From an uncultured Pseudomonas sp. (GTDB taxonomy: Bacteria > Pseudomonadota > Gammaproteobacteria > Pseudomonadales > Pseudomonadaceae): a stretch of DNA of 5,270 nt. Positions 1 to 5,270 of this stretch are shown one piece after another. The position numbers and the translations under genes were made by a program. Numbering within the stretch: position 1 is the stretch's first letter; the number at the start of each line of letters is the position of its first letter. Below the pieces are notes generated by a model, which worked only from the letters and a program-made list of their open reading frames with translations, did not search any database and was not told where the DNA came from. The stretch spans positions 1-5,270 of the forward strand of contig CALMID010000445.1 in the NCBI GenBank assembly GCA_937863915.1, written 5' to 3'.

Positions 1-779
1 GGCTGGGCCTGCTGGGCCTGGCGGTGCTGGCCAGCGTGCGTCAGGCCTGCGAGTTCGTCGGTGAGGTCGTGCTGGCCCTTGGGCGTCAGCTGGCCGGTCG
101 CGGGCGCATGCGCCGCAGCGATTTCTGGCTGGCCCTGCAGCAATGCGGCCCCGGCGCCCTGCCCATCGTGGCGCTGATCGCCAGCCTGGTGGGGCTGATT
201 CTGGCCTTTGTCGGCGCGGCCCAGCTGGAGGCCTTCGGTGCCCAGCTGTACATCGCCAACATGGTAGCCATCGGCATGACCCGCGAGATGGGCGCGCTGA
301 TGACGGCGGTGATCATGGCCGGCCGAACCGGCGCGGCCTATGCCGCGGAGCTGGGCAGCATGCAGGCCAACGAGGAGGTGGATGCGCTGAAGACCTTCGG
401 CTTCCCGCCGCTGGAATTTCTCGTCCTGCCACGTCTGTTGGCGCTGCTGGTGGCCATGCCGCTGCTCTGCGTGTTCGCCGACGTGCTGGGCATTCTCGGT
501 GGTTTCGTGATCGGTGCCGGGCTGTTCGATATCTCCGCGCCGCTGTACCTGCAGCAGAGCCTGGCCATGCTGCAACTGCCGGACCTGCTGATCGGCGTGT
601 TCAAGAGCCTGGTGTTCGCCGTGCTGATCGGCCTGATCGGTTGCCACTACGGCCTGTCCAGCGGTCGCAATGCCCAGGCCGTGGGCCAGGCCACCACCCG
701 TGCGGTGGTCAGCATCATCGTGGCCCTGGTGGTCAGCGATGCGCTGATCACCCTGATCTGCACCCAACTCGGAATATGA
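1..779 (+). CDS. MlaE-like lipid ABC transporter permease (5' partial)
   Basis: Inner-membrane permease subunit of an MCE-type lipid ABC transporter, expected to act as a dimer with the ATPase encoded next and the MCE protein after it. The frame is open from the first complete codon (base 3), giving 258 codons to the TGA at 777-779. The GTG at 24 is not a convincing start because the hydrophobic reading continues upstream of it. Counting from base 3, several long hydrophobic segments are visible (about residues 53-73, 98-106, 140-165 and 190-215). The family's cytoplasmic coupling region is clear at residues 116-136, with AELGSM followed by the EEVDAL motif and a conserved Pro-Arg at 143-144. 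Pseudomonas relatives with a fused N-terminal STAS domain run to roughly 370 residues, so about 110 residues, probably that STAS domain, lie outside the window; this last point is inferred. The stop lies 1 nt before the ATPase start. Confidence 0.93.
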   Translation, partial: LGLLGLAVLASVRQACEFVGEVVLALGRQLAGRGRMRRSDFWLALQQCGPGALPIVALIASLVGLILAFVGAAQLEAFGAQLYIANMVAIGMTREMGALMTAVIMAGRTGAAYAAELGSMQANEEVDALKTFGFPPLEFLVLPRLLALLVAMPLLCVFADVLGILGGFVIGAGLFDISAPLYLQQSLAMLQLPDLLIGVFKSLVFAVLIGLIGCHYGLSSGRNAQAVGQATTRAVVSIIVALVVSDALITLICTQLGI

Positions 780-780
780 A

Positions 781-1551
781 ATGAACGAGCCCGTGCTGAT
801 CGCGGAAAACCTCAGCGCCGGCTACGGCAGTCTGGTGATCCAGCACGACCTGAATTTCGCCATCCGTCAGGGTGAGGTGTTCGTCATCATGGGCGGCAGC
901 GGTTGCGGCAAGAGCACCCTGCTGCGTCATCTGATCGGCCTGCAGGCGCCGCTGGCCGGCAGGGTGCTGCTGCATGGCGAGGACTTCTGGGCCCATGCCG
1001 ATGAGCAGCGGGCCGAGCTGCAGCAGCAGTTCGGCGTGCTGTACCAGAACGGCGCGCTGTGGGGGGCGATGACCCTGCACGAGAATATCGTGCTGCCCCT
1101 GACCACCTACCGGCCGCAACTCTCGGCGGCCGAGTGCCGTGAGCTGGCGGAGATCAAGCTGGCGCTGGTCGGTCTGGCCGGTTGCGCCGATCTGTACCCG
1201 GCCGAGCTGTCCGGCGGCATGCGCAAGCGCGCCGCGCTGGCACGGGCGCTGGCGCTGGACCCGCAGGTGCTGTTCTTCGATGAGCCGTCGGCGGGGCTGG
1301 ACCCGCTCAGCTCGCTGGCGCTGGACGAACTGATCCTGCAATTGCGCGACAGCCTGGGCGCCAGCATCGTGCTGGTGACCCACGAGCTGCCGAGCATCTA
1401 CCGGGTGGCCGATACCTGCCTGTTTCTCGACAACCAGACACGTACCCAGATTGCCTATGGCCCGCTGCAGCAGTTGCTGGAGCAGGGGCCGCCGGTGGTC
1501 CGGCGTTTTCTGCAGCGTGGCGAAGGCCCTGCTGCCGCGGAGGAATCATGA
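781..1551 (+). CDS. MlaF-like ABC transporter ATP-binding protein
   Basis: Cytoplasmic ATPase that powers the lipid transporter by binding the coupling helices of the MlaE-like permease. The 256-residue protein carries every catalytic motif of a working ABC ATPase: Walker A GGSGCGKST at 38-46, Q-loop Gln89, the signature LSGGM at 143-147 followed by RKRAALARAL, Walker B VLFFDEP at 163-169 with Asp167 and catalytic Glu168, D-loop AGLD at 171-174, and switch His201. LSGGM in place of LSGGQ is typical of MlaF-type proteins, as is the YQNGALWGAMTLHENI stretch after the Q-loop. The length is close to that of E. coli MlaF. The ATG at 781 follows the permease stop by one base, with a modest GGAA at 771-774 as ribosome site. 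The gene ends in a 4-nt ATGA overlap with the MCE gene, which suggests translational coupling. It is not named mlaF because the neighbours differ from the classical mla operon. Confidence 0.96.
   Translation: MNEPVLIAENLSAGYGSLVIQHDLNFAIRQGEVFVIMGGSGCGKSTLLRHLIGLQAPLAGRVLLHGEDFWAHADEQRAELQQQFGVLYQNGALWGAMTLHENIVLPLTTYRPQLSAAECRELAEIKLALVGLAGCADLYPAELSGGMRKRAALARALALDPQVLFFDEPSAGLDPLSSLALDELILQLRDSLGASIVLVTHELPSIYRVADTCLFLDNQTRTQIAYGPLQQLLEQGPPVVRRFLQRGEGPAAAEES
1539..1544 (+). promoter_or_regulatory. Ribosome binding site of the MCE gene
   Basis: GGAGGA lies inside the last codons of the ATPase gene, 3 nt ahead of the ATG at 1548. It is the strongest Shine-Dalgarno sequence in the operon. 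It supports the ATG at 1548 as start and so the ATGA overlap, and suggests the MCE subunit is translated at least as well as the motor subunits. Confidence 0.75.
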
Positions 1552-2504
1552 GCCAAGCCCGTCAACCCTTTCTGATCGGCGCCTTCCTGCTCGGCGGCCT
1601 GTTTCTGCTGGTCGCGGGCGTGTTCCTGCTGGCGCGTGAGAGCTGGTTCAGCGAGCCCAATGAGTACGTGGTGTATTTCACCGGCGCGCTGGATGGCCTG
1701 GATATCGGCGCCGCCGTGACCTACCGTGGGGTCAAGGTCGGTACGGTGAAGGAAATCCGCTTGTCCTATGACGAGGAGCTGCAGGATGTGGTGATGCCGG
1801 TGATCCTGCAGATCCAGAAGCCGGGCAGCGCAGATGAAGCCAGCAATGAGCAGATTGGGGCGTTGGTCGAGCAGCTGGTTGAGCGTGGACTGCGTGCCCA
1901 GCTGCAGACACCAAGCCTGCTGACCGGCAAGGCCATCGTCGCGCTGGACATGTTCCCGGCCCAGGCCGGCTTTGTGCACTCCGGCAAAGGTATCCCGCTG
2001 CCGGTGATTCCCAGCGTGCCGTCGCGCATCGATCAGGCCGCCGATGTGCTGCGCGAGCTGGTGGCCAGCCTGCGCGAGCTGCCGCTCAGGGAAATGACCG
2101 AGTCGGCCACGCGCACCCTGCAGGGGCTGGAGAAGCTGAGCAACTCCAGGGACCTGCAAGAGGGTGTGGCGCATATGAACCAGCTGCTCGGCAAGCTGGA
2201 TAGCCTGAGCAGCAAGGTCGAGCAGCAGTTGCCGGGCCTGCTGGAGGATGCCCGCGGCAGCAGCGGCGATCTGCGCGCCGCGGTTGGCGAGATTCGCCGC
2301 GCGGCGCAAAATGCCGCCGATGCGCTGGCCGAGGTCAATCAACTGGTCGCCAGCAGTCGCCGCGACCTCGGCCCCGAGTCGGCGGTGCAGTACGAAATGC
2401 TGCGTGCCCTGCAGGAGCTGAGTCAGGCCAGCAAGGCGCTGCAACGGACAGTGGAAGGCCTGGACCAGCAGCCGCAATCGCTGATCTTTGGCAAACAACG
2501 GTAG
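1548..2504 (+). CDS. Single-MCE-domain lipid transport protein (MlaD/PqiB-like)
   Basis: Inner-membrane-anchored periplasmic protein that should assemble as a ring and carry lipid away from the permease. Of its 318 residues, about 8-29 form one N-terminal transmembrane anchor. One MCE domain follows at about 39-136: it begins with the YVVYFTGALDGLDIGAAV strand region, continues with YRGVKVGTVKEI, and closes with the LRAQLQTPSLLTGKAIVAL segment typical of Pqi/Let-type MCE domains. Residues 160-307 are predicted mostly helical and coiled-coil-like (Leu/Ala/Gln/Glu-rich), and the protein ends in SLIFGKQR. E. coli MlaD is about 183 residues, so this protein is much longer through its C-terminal half, while it has one MCE domain against three in PqiB. 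Cytoplasmic Mla partners precede it and a PqiC-like lipoprotein follows 7 nt later. The family assignment is firm; the substrate is not visible. Confidence 0.94.
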   Translation: MSQARQPFLIGAFLLGGLFLLVAGVFLLARESWFSEPNEYVVYFTGALDGLDIGAAVTYRGVKVGTVKEIRLSYDEELQDVVMPVILQIQKPGSADEASNEQIGALVEQLVERGLRAQLQTPSLLTGKAIVALDMFPAQAGFVHSGKGIPLPVIPSVPSRIDQAADVLRELVASLRELPLREMTESATRTLQGLEKLSNSRDLQEGVAHMNQLLGKLDSLSSKVEQQLPGLLEDARGSSGDLRAAVGEIRRAAQNAADALAEVNQLVASSRRDLGPESAVQYEMLRALQELSQASKALQRTVEGLDQQPQSLIFGKQR

Positions 2505-2507
2505 GGA
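2503..2507 (+). promoter_or_regulatory. Ribosome binding site deciding the lipoprotein start
   Basis: AGGGA overlaps the MCE stop codon (TAG 2502-2504) and ends 4 nt before the ATG at 2512. This favours 2512 over the in-frame TTG at 2488. Starting at 2512 also places a normal, compact lipoprotein signal peptide at the N-terminus instead of adding eight polar residues ahead of it. Confidence 0.65.
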
Positions 2508-2511
2508 TGTG

Positions 2512-3204
2512 ATGAAGCTTTCTTCTCTGGCGCCGGTGCTGGCGCTGCTCGGCAGCCTCTGGCTCACGGGGTGTGCGCTGCAGCCTTCGCCGCAGTTCTA
2601 TCAGCTGGATGCCGGTCAGCCGACGTTGCCAGCCCGCGACAAGGGCCCGGCGGTGCTGCTCGGGCCGCTGAAACTGGCGGATTACCTGCAGCGCGAAAAT
2701 CTCCTGCAGCGCGAAAGCGACGGCAGCCTGCAACTGAGCCAGGAGGCCCGCTGGGCGGGCAGCCTGGAAGATGATGTCGGCCAGTTGCTGGTGCGGCAGC
2801 TGGCCGGGCGTCTGGACAGCAGCCGCGTGGCGCTGTACCCGGATCGTGTCGGCTTCGTCGGCCAGTGGCAGGTGGTACTGACCATCGGACGTCTGGATTC
2901 CGGTGTCGCTCAGCCCGCGGTGCTGGAGGCGCAGTGGCGGGTACTGGATGCCGCCGGCAACCTGCGCGACAGCCGCCTGCTGCGGCTACAGGCCGAGCAT
3001 GATGGCGCTGTGGCGTCCCAGGTGCAGGCGCAGAGTCAGTTGTTGCAGCAACTGGCGGGAGAACTGGCGACGACCCTGGGCAAACTGCCTGTGAGCAGCA
3101 CGCCCGCCCGCGAAACTGGCAAGGCTGCGAGTCAGCGCCCGGCTAGCGTGCCGAAGGTGGCTCCGCCGCTGCCGGTGCCGCAGGCCGAGGTTTACCGCTT
3201 CTGA
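2512..3204 (+). CDS. PqiC-like ABC-type transport auxiliary lipoprotein
   Basis: Probable outer-membrane lipoprotein partner of the MCE protein, resembling PqiC and the ABC-type transport auxiliary family (PF03886). The 230-residue precursor begins MKLSS, has a hydrophobic core, and ends its signal peptide in a lipobox, LTGC, with lipidated Cys21. Residue 22 is Ala, so there is no Asp retention signal and outer-membrane sorting is expected. Family hallmarks follow: FYQLDAG at 29-35, GPLKLADYLQRENLLQRES at 51-69, and the RWAGSLEDDVGQLLVRQL stretch at 80-97, ending in RVALYP at 105-110. After about residue 190 there is a low-complexity Ser/Ala/Pro-rich tail (PKVAPPLPVPQ) that is not part of the core domain. 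In the Pqi system this protein docks the MCE tube at the outer membrane; the same role is inferred here. Its last 62 nt overlap the convergent hydrolase gene. Confidence 0.9.
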   Translation: MKLSSLAPVLALLGSLWLTGCALQPSPQFYQLDAGQPTLPARDKGPAVLLGPLKLADYLQRENLLQRESDGSLQLSQEARWAGSLEDDVGQLLVRQLAGRLDSSRVALYPDRVGFVGQWQVVLTIGRLDSGVAQPAVLEAQWRVLDAAGNLRDSRLLRLQAEHDGAVASQVQAQSQLLQQLAGELATTLGKLPVSSTPARETGKAASQRPASVPKVAPPLPVPQAEVYRF

Positions 3205-3730
3205 GCCGCTGCAGGCCCAGGCGCAGCACCCATAGGGTGGCGCTGAGGGCCAGGCAGGGCTGCCAGACCCATCGCCATTCCGAGGCCAGTACCGCCAGTC
3301 CGCGCGGGGTAAAGAACCCGTGCAGAAACGGCGATACCTCGATCGGGCGCCAGGGCAGAAAATAGCGCTGGGCGTCCCATGGCCATAGCCAGGCCACGCC
3401 CAGGCCGCCGTTGGTCATGGCATCCAGCAGGCTGTGCGAACCTACCGCGGCACTGACCCATAGCAGGGCGGTCAGCGGTCGGCAGCGCAAGACACGACAG
3501 GCCAGCAGGGCCAGTACGCCGCACAATCCGGCAAACAGCAGCGAATGACTGAAGCCGCGATGGCCGAGCACATCCTGGTAAGCGATACCGAGGCGGAAGG
3601 CGAGCATGTCGGCATCCGGCAGGCAGGCGGCAATAGCGCCCAGCCAGAGCAGGCGTGGCGTTATCACGCGACTGCCCAGCGCCAGGCCAAGGGCCAGGGC
3701 GGGCAATGGATGGGTGATCAGGGTGGTCAT
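3143..3730 (-). CDS. YdjM/DUF457-type membrane-bound metal-dependent hydrolase
   Basis: Predicted integral inner-membrane hydrolase of the YdjM/LexA-regulated-hydrolase-like family (PF04307). Its substrate is unknown. With the ATG at 3728-3730 it has 195 residues. The family's probable metal-binding residues are all present: THP with His7, PDAD with Asp39 and Asp41, GHRGFSHS with His57 and His62, and HSLLDAMTNGG with His99 and Asp103. The family's typical RYFLPWRPIEVSPF segment follows at 122-135. Hydrophobic helices lie near residues 9-18, 27-37, 64-81, 88-102 and 158-172. An upstream in-frame ATG at 3766 would add 12 polar residues. The 3730 start is preferred because the THPLPALALG N-terminus is the family norm and AAGGAAC (3737-3743) is a good ribosome site. 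The Pro/Ala-rich C-terminal tail, residues 176-195, overlaps the lipoprotein gene on the other strand. I see no LexA box upstream, although the search was by eye. Confidence 0.88.
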   Translation of the reverse strand: MTTLITHPLPALALGLALGSRVITPRLLWLGAIAACLPDADMLAFRLGIAYQDVLGHRGFSHSLLFAGLCGVLALLACRVLRCRPLTALLWVSAAVGSHSLLDAMTNGGLGVAWLWPWDAQRYFLPWRPIEVSPFLHGFFTPRGLAVLASEWRWVWQPCLALSATLWVLRLGLQRLRSGKPRPAAPAAAEPPSAR

Positions 3731-3736
3731 GGGGCC

Positions 3737-3743
3737 GTTCCTT
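3737..3743 (-). promoter_or_regulatory. Ribosome binding site of the hydrolase
   Basis: On the minus strand this reads AAGGAAC, 6 nt before the ATG at 3730. The alternative ATG at 3766 lies inside the palindromic element and has no purine-rich site at the right distance. Confidence 0.6.
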
Positions 3744-3756
3744 GGCCGATTGCCTG

Positions 3757-3900
3757 AGCAGGCCATTGAAAAGCTATCTGCGTTGCCGGCGCGGTGTTAA
3801 AAGCAGGCTCAAAAGGCTCATTTACCACTCGTAAACTGCGCTTTTTCGCCTGCTTTTGCCTTGCGCCGGCGGCCTCGCCAACGCGTTTCAAGGGCCTGCT
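3757..3900. repeat. 144-bp near-complete palindrome, MITE-like intergenic element
   Basis: Almost the whole gap between the two minus-strand genes is one imperfect inverted repeat centred near 3828. The outer ends are AGCAGGCC (3757-3764) and GGCCTGCT (3893-3900), followed inward by TTGAAA/TTTCAA. Further in come GCCGGCGC (3785-3792) with GCGCCGGC (3863-3870), AAAAGCAGGC (3799-3808) with GCCTGCTTTT (3848-3857), and TTTAC (3821-3825) with GTAAA (3831-3835) around a 5-nt loop. Between these blocks the arms are diverged or unpaired. The region encodes no credible protein. Its size, terminal inverted repeats and internal symmetry resemble a MITE or dispersed intergenic repeat, and parts of it look familiar from Pseudomonas intergenic regions from memory. 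No clear target-site duplication is seen. It could also act as a transcript-stabilising or terminating hairpin. Confidence 0.8.
3799..3857 (-). terminator. Possible hairpin attenuator or terminator within the palindrome
   Basis: The central part of the palindrome forms a perfect 10-bp outer stem (AAAAGCAGGC with GCCTGCTTTT), a poorly paired middle and a 5-bp apical stem with a CACTC loop. In minus-strand RNA the stem is followed by UUAACACC rather than a clean U-tract, so it is not a classic intrinsic terminator. It sits between the stop of the AhpA-like gene and the start of the hydrolase, where partial termination or mRNA end protection would fit. Confidence 0.3.
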
Positions 3901-5270
3901 AGCGTCCGCGTGCGTCGTGCATGCGCGTCAGCTGGCGTTCCAGCAGGGCCGGATAGGGGTCGAGCAGGCGCTCGACGCAGCAGGCGCCCTCGGGGCTGGC
4001 GATCGGGCGGATGCGGCTGCGCTGGCGCAGCAGGCTGTCGTCGCCGATCTGGCGTTCGATCAGCAGCAGGTTGCGGCTGTGCTGCGACAGCGCCAGGGCG
4101 CGCTGTACCGTGTCGCTGAGCAGGAGTTCGCCATGGCTCAGGCCGCTGAGGTTGTCGCCCAGGCTCAGGCCCAGTTGCAGCTGCAGGGTGATGCCGCTGT
4201 CGGCCACCTCGATCTGCAGGGCGTGGCCAAGGGCGCGCATCAGCTCGCCGCAGCAGATGGCGTGGGTCAGGTAGTCCTCGGCGGCGTTCTGCGCATGGAA
4301 CAGAATCAGGCTGCTGCCGTCGCTGAGGGTGTGCAGCTCGCCCTGATACAGCGCTGCGCTTTGTGCCATGCAGTCGCGGTAGCGTTCGAGCAGATCGACC
4401 AAGCGCGCGCGGGGCAGGTGGCGCAGCTGGTCCTGGGCGCCGAGCTGGATGGCCAGGACGGCGCGGTTGCTGGCCGCTGCGTGTGCCTGTGTGGCGGCGG
4501 CAGACTGTTCGTCCAGGGTGGGTTCCAGTTCATCGAGATCGAGCAGCTCGTCTTCATCGAAGTCCTGGTCGGACGACTGTACCGGCGCGGGTCGCTCGGT
4601 TTCGGCAAAGTCGGGTTCGTCGTCGAAGTCGGCAGTGAAGTGCTCGTATTCGTCCTGTGCCGCCGGCGCTTCAAGGTCCGGGTAGTCGTCTTCGGGCTCG
4701 GCGTCGCTGGGCACTGCCACCGGTTCGGGGCGTGGCGGCACCAGGCGCGCCTGCAGTTGGCGGGCAAGATCGCCGATCTCGTCCTGGCGACCGGCACCCG
4801 GCGCCGGATCATCCGGGTCGCGCAGCCAGACGCGCAGCTGCAGCAGCGGCAGCGACAGGTGCCGGCCCAGGCGCAGGCTGAGCGACAGGCTCAGGGCCAG
4901 CAGGATCAGGCTGAGAATGCCCATGCTCTGCAGGCTGATGGTCATCGGCTGCTGGAACTGCTGCATGTCCAGGCTGATGCGCAGGTGGCCGGCGATCACT
5001 TCCTGGAAGGTGATGGGGGTGGAGTACAGCCCTTCGGTCTCGCCGATCAGGGCCTGGCTGGGACGATTGCCCGCTTCGGCCAGCACGCGGTTGTCCACGC
5101 TGTAGATGGCCGCGTGGGCCACCAGCGGGTTGCGCACCAGGTTGCTGAGCAGCACGTTGAGGCTGAGGATGTCGTTGGACACCAGCAGTTCGGTGGCCGA
5201 GGCGGCGGTCTGCACGGTCAGGCTCTGGCCCAGGGCATCGGCCTGTTGCTGCATGGCCTGGCGGAACTGC
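3899..5270 (-). CDS. AhpA/YtjB-like membrane protein with cyclase-like C-terminal domain (5' partial)
   Basis: The frame is open to the window edge at 5270, so the N-terminus, including an expected first transmembrane helix, is missing; the ATG at 5254 is internal. Numbering from that Met, residues 1-100 look periplasmic, with the family-like stretch SLNVLLSNLV then VAHAAIYSVDNRVLAEAG. About 106-128 form a transmembrane helix rich in Leu/Ser. Residues 129-172 are HAMP-like (PLLQLRVWL, then DEIGDLARQL). Residues 184-250 are an acidic linker, 29 of 67 residues being Asp or Glu. Residues 263-399 resemble a class III nucleotide cyclase fold lacking key residues. E. coli YtjB is about 214 residues, so this protein is roughly twice as long by its C-terminal addition. 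The TAG stop is 3899-3901. A role in membrane signalling is inferred only. In E. coli ytjB lies next to serB; whether serB lies beyond 5270 here cannot be seen. Confidence 0.82.
   Translation of the reverse strand, partial: QFRQAMQQQADALGQSLTVQTAASATELLVSNDILSLNVLLSNLVRNPLVAHAAIYSVDNRVLAEAGNRPSQALIGETEGLYSTPITFQEVIAGHLRISLDMQQFQQPMTISLQSMGILSLILLALSLSLSLRLGRHLSLPLLQLRVWLRDPDDPAPGAGRQDEIGDLARQLQARLVPPRPEPVAVPSDAEPEDDYPDLEAPAAQDEYEHFTADFDDEPDFAETERPAPVQSSDQDFDEDELLDLDELEPTLDEQSAAATQAHAAASNRAVLAIQLGAQDQLRHLPRARLVDLLERYRDCMAQSAALYQGELHTLSDGSSLILFHAQNAAEDYLTHAICCGELMRALGHALQIEVADSGITLQLQLGLSLGDNLSGLSHGELLLSDTVQRALALSQHSRNLLLIERQIGDDSLLRQRSRIRPIASPEGACCVERLLDPYPALLERQLTRMHDARGR

Noticed and set aside
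24..26. GTG as the real start of the permease
   Set aside because: The reading frame is open and hydrophobic back to base 3, no ribosome site is visible, and relatives are longer at the N-terminus.
143..784. 213-codon plus-strand frame inside the permease gene
   Set aside because: The Arg/Gly/Pro-rich product is typical of a +1 frame shadow; the permease frame has hydrophobic helices and the family coupling motif.
748..1383. 211-codon minus-strand open frame opposite the ATPase
   Set aside because: It is a compositional shadow of an ATPase with every catalytic motif intact, and has no recognisable domain.
1455..2567. 370-codon minus-strand open frame opposite the MCE gene
   Set aside because: Long antisense frames are common in high-GC DNA. 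The product is Gln/His/Arg-rich low complexity, while the plus strand shows clear MCE motifs.
3227..3239. CACCC-ATA-GGGTG hairpin just after the lipoprotein stop as a terminator
   Set aside because: The stem is only 5 bp with no following T-tract, and it lies within the hydrolase coding sequence, so it is probably coincidental.
3545..3800. Short plus-strand frames opposite the hydrolase start and the palindrome
   Set aside because: They lie antisense to conserved hydrolase motifs or run into the palindrome, with no ribosome sites and no family resemblance.
4449..4685. Plus-strand frame encoding a serine-rich peptide
   Set aside because: It is the antisense reading of the Asp/Glu-rich linker codons of the AhpA-like gene (GAT/GAC/GAA/GAG read backwards give TC-rich serine codons). 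It has no ribosome site or family resemblance.

Overview
The window looks like chromosomal DNA of a high-GC gammaproteobacterium, most likely Pseudomonas or a close relative. The codons are strongly G/C-ending throughout, and all five proteins read as Pseudomonas-type members of their families. No transposase, integrase, tRNA, rRNA or CRISPR array is visible. Two genes are cut by the window edges.

Bases 1-3204 (+ strand) hold a tight four-gene operon for an MCE-type lipid ABC transporter. It encodes an MlaE-like permease (5' end missing), an MlaF-like ATPase, a single-MCE-domain membrane-anchored substrate-binding protein with a long helical C-terminal extension, and a PqiC-like (PF03886-type) outer-membrane lipoprotein. 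The junctions are 1 nt apart, a 4-nt ATGA overlap, and 7 nt apart. The set is a hybrid: its motor resembles Mla, while the MCE protein and lipoprotein pair resembles Pqi. The likely job is moving phospholipid or another hydrophobic molecule between the inner and outer membranes; the direction cannot be read from sequence.

Bases 3143-3730 (- strand) encode a YdjM/DUF457-type membrane-bound metal-dependent hydrolase. Its 3' end runs 62 nt into the 3' end of the lipoprotein gene, tail to tail.

Bases 3757-3900 hold a non-coding, nearly full-length 144-bp palindrome with AGCAGGCC/GGCCTGCT ends and an internal second inverted pair of the same 7-mer. It resembles a MITE or other dispersed Pseudomonas intergenic repeat and is the most unusual non-coding structure here.

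Bases 3899-5270 (- strand) hold most of a large membrane protein whose N-terminal half resembles the AhpA/YtjB family (periplasmic sensor-like region, transmembrane helix, HAMP-like segment). It continues into a very acidic linker and a C-terminal domain that looks like a degenerate class III nucleotide cyclase fold. Its 5' end lies beyond the window. Nothing here amounts to a clearly new system, but the hybrid transporter, the palindrome and the cyclase-like domain deserve a second look.
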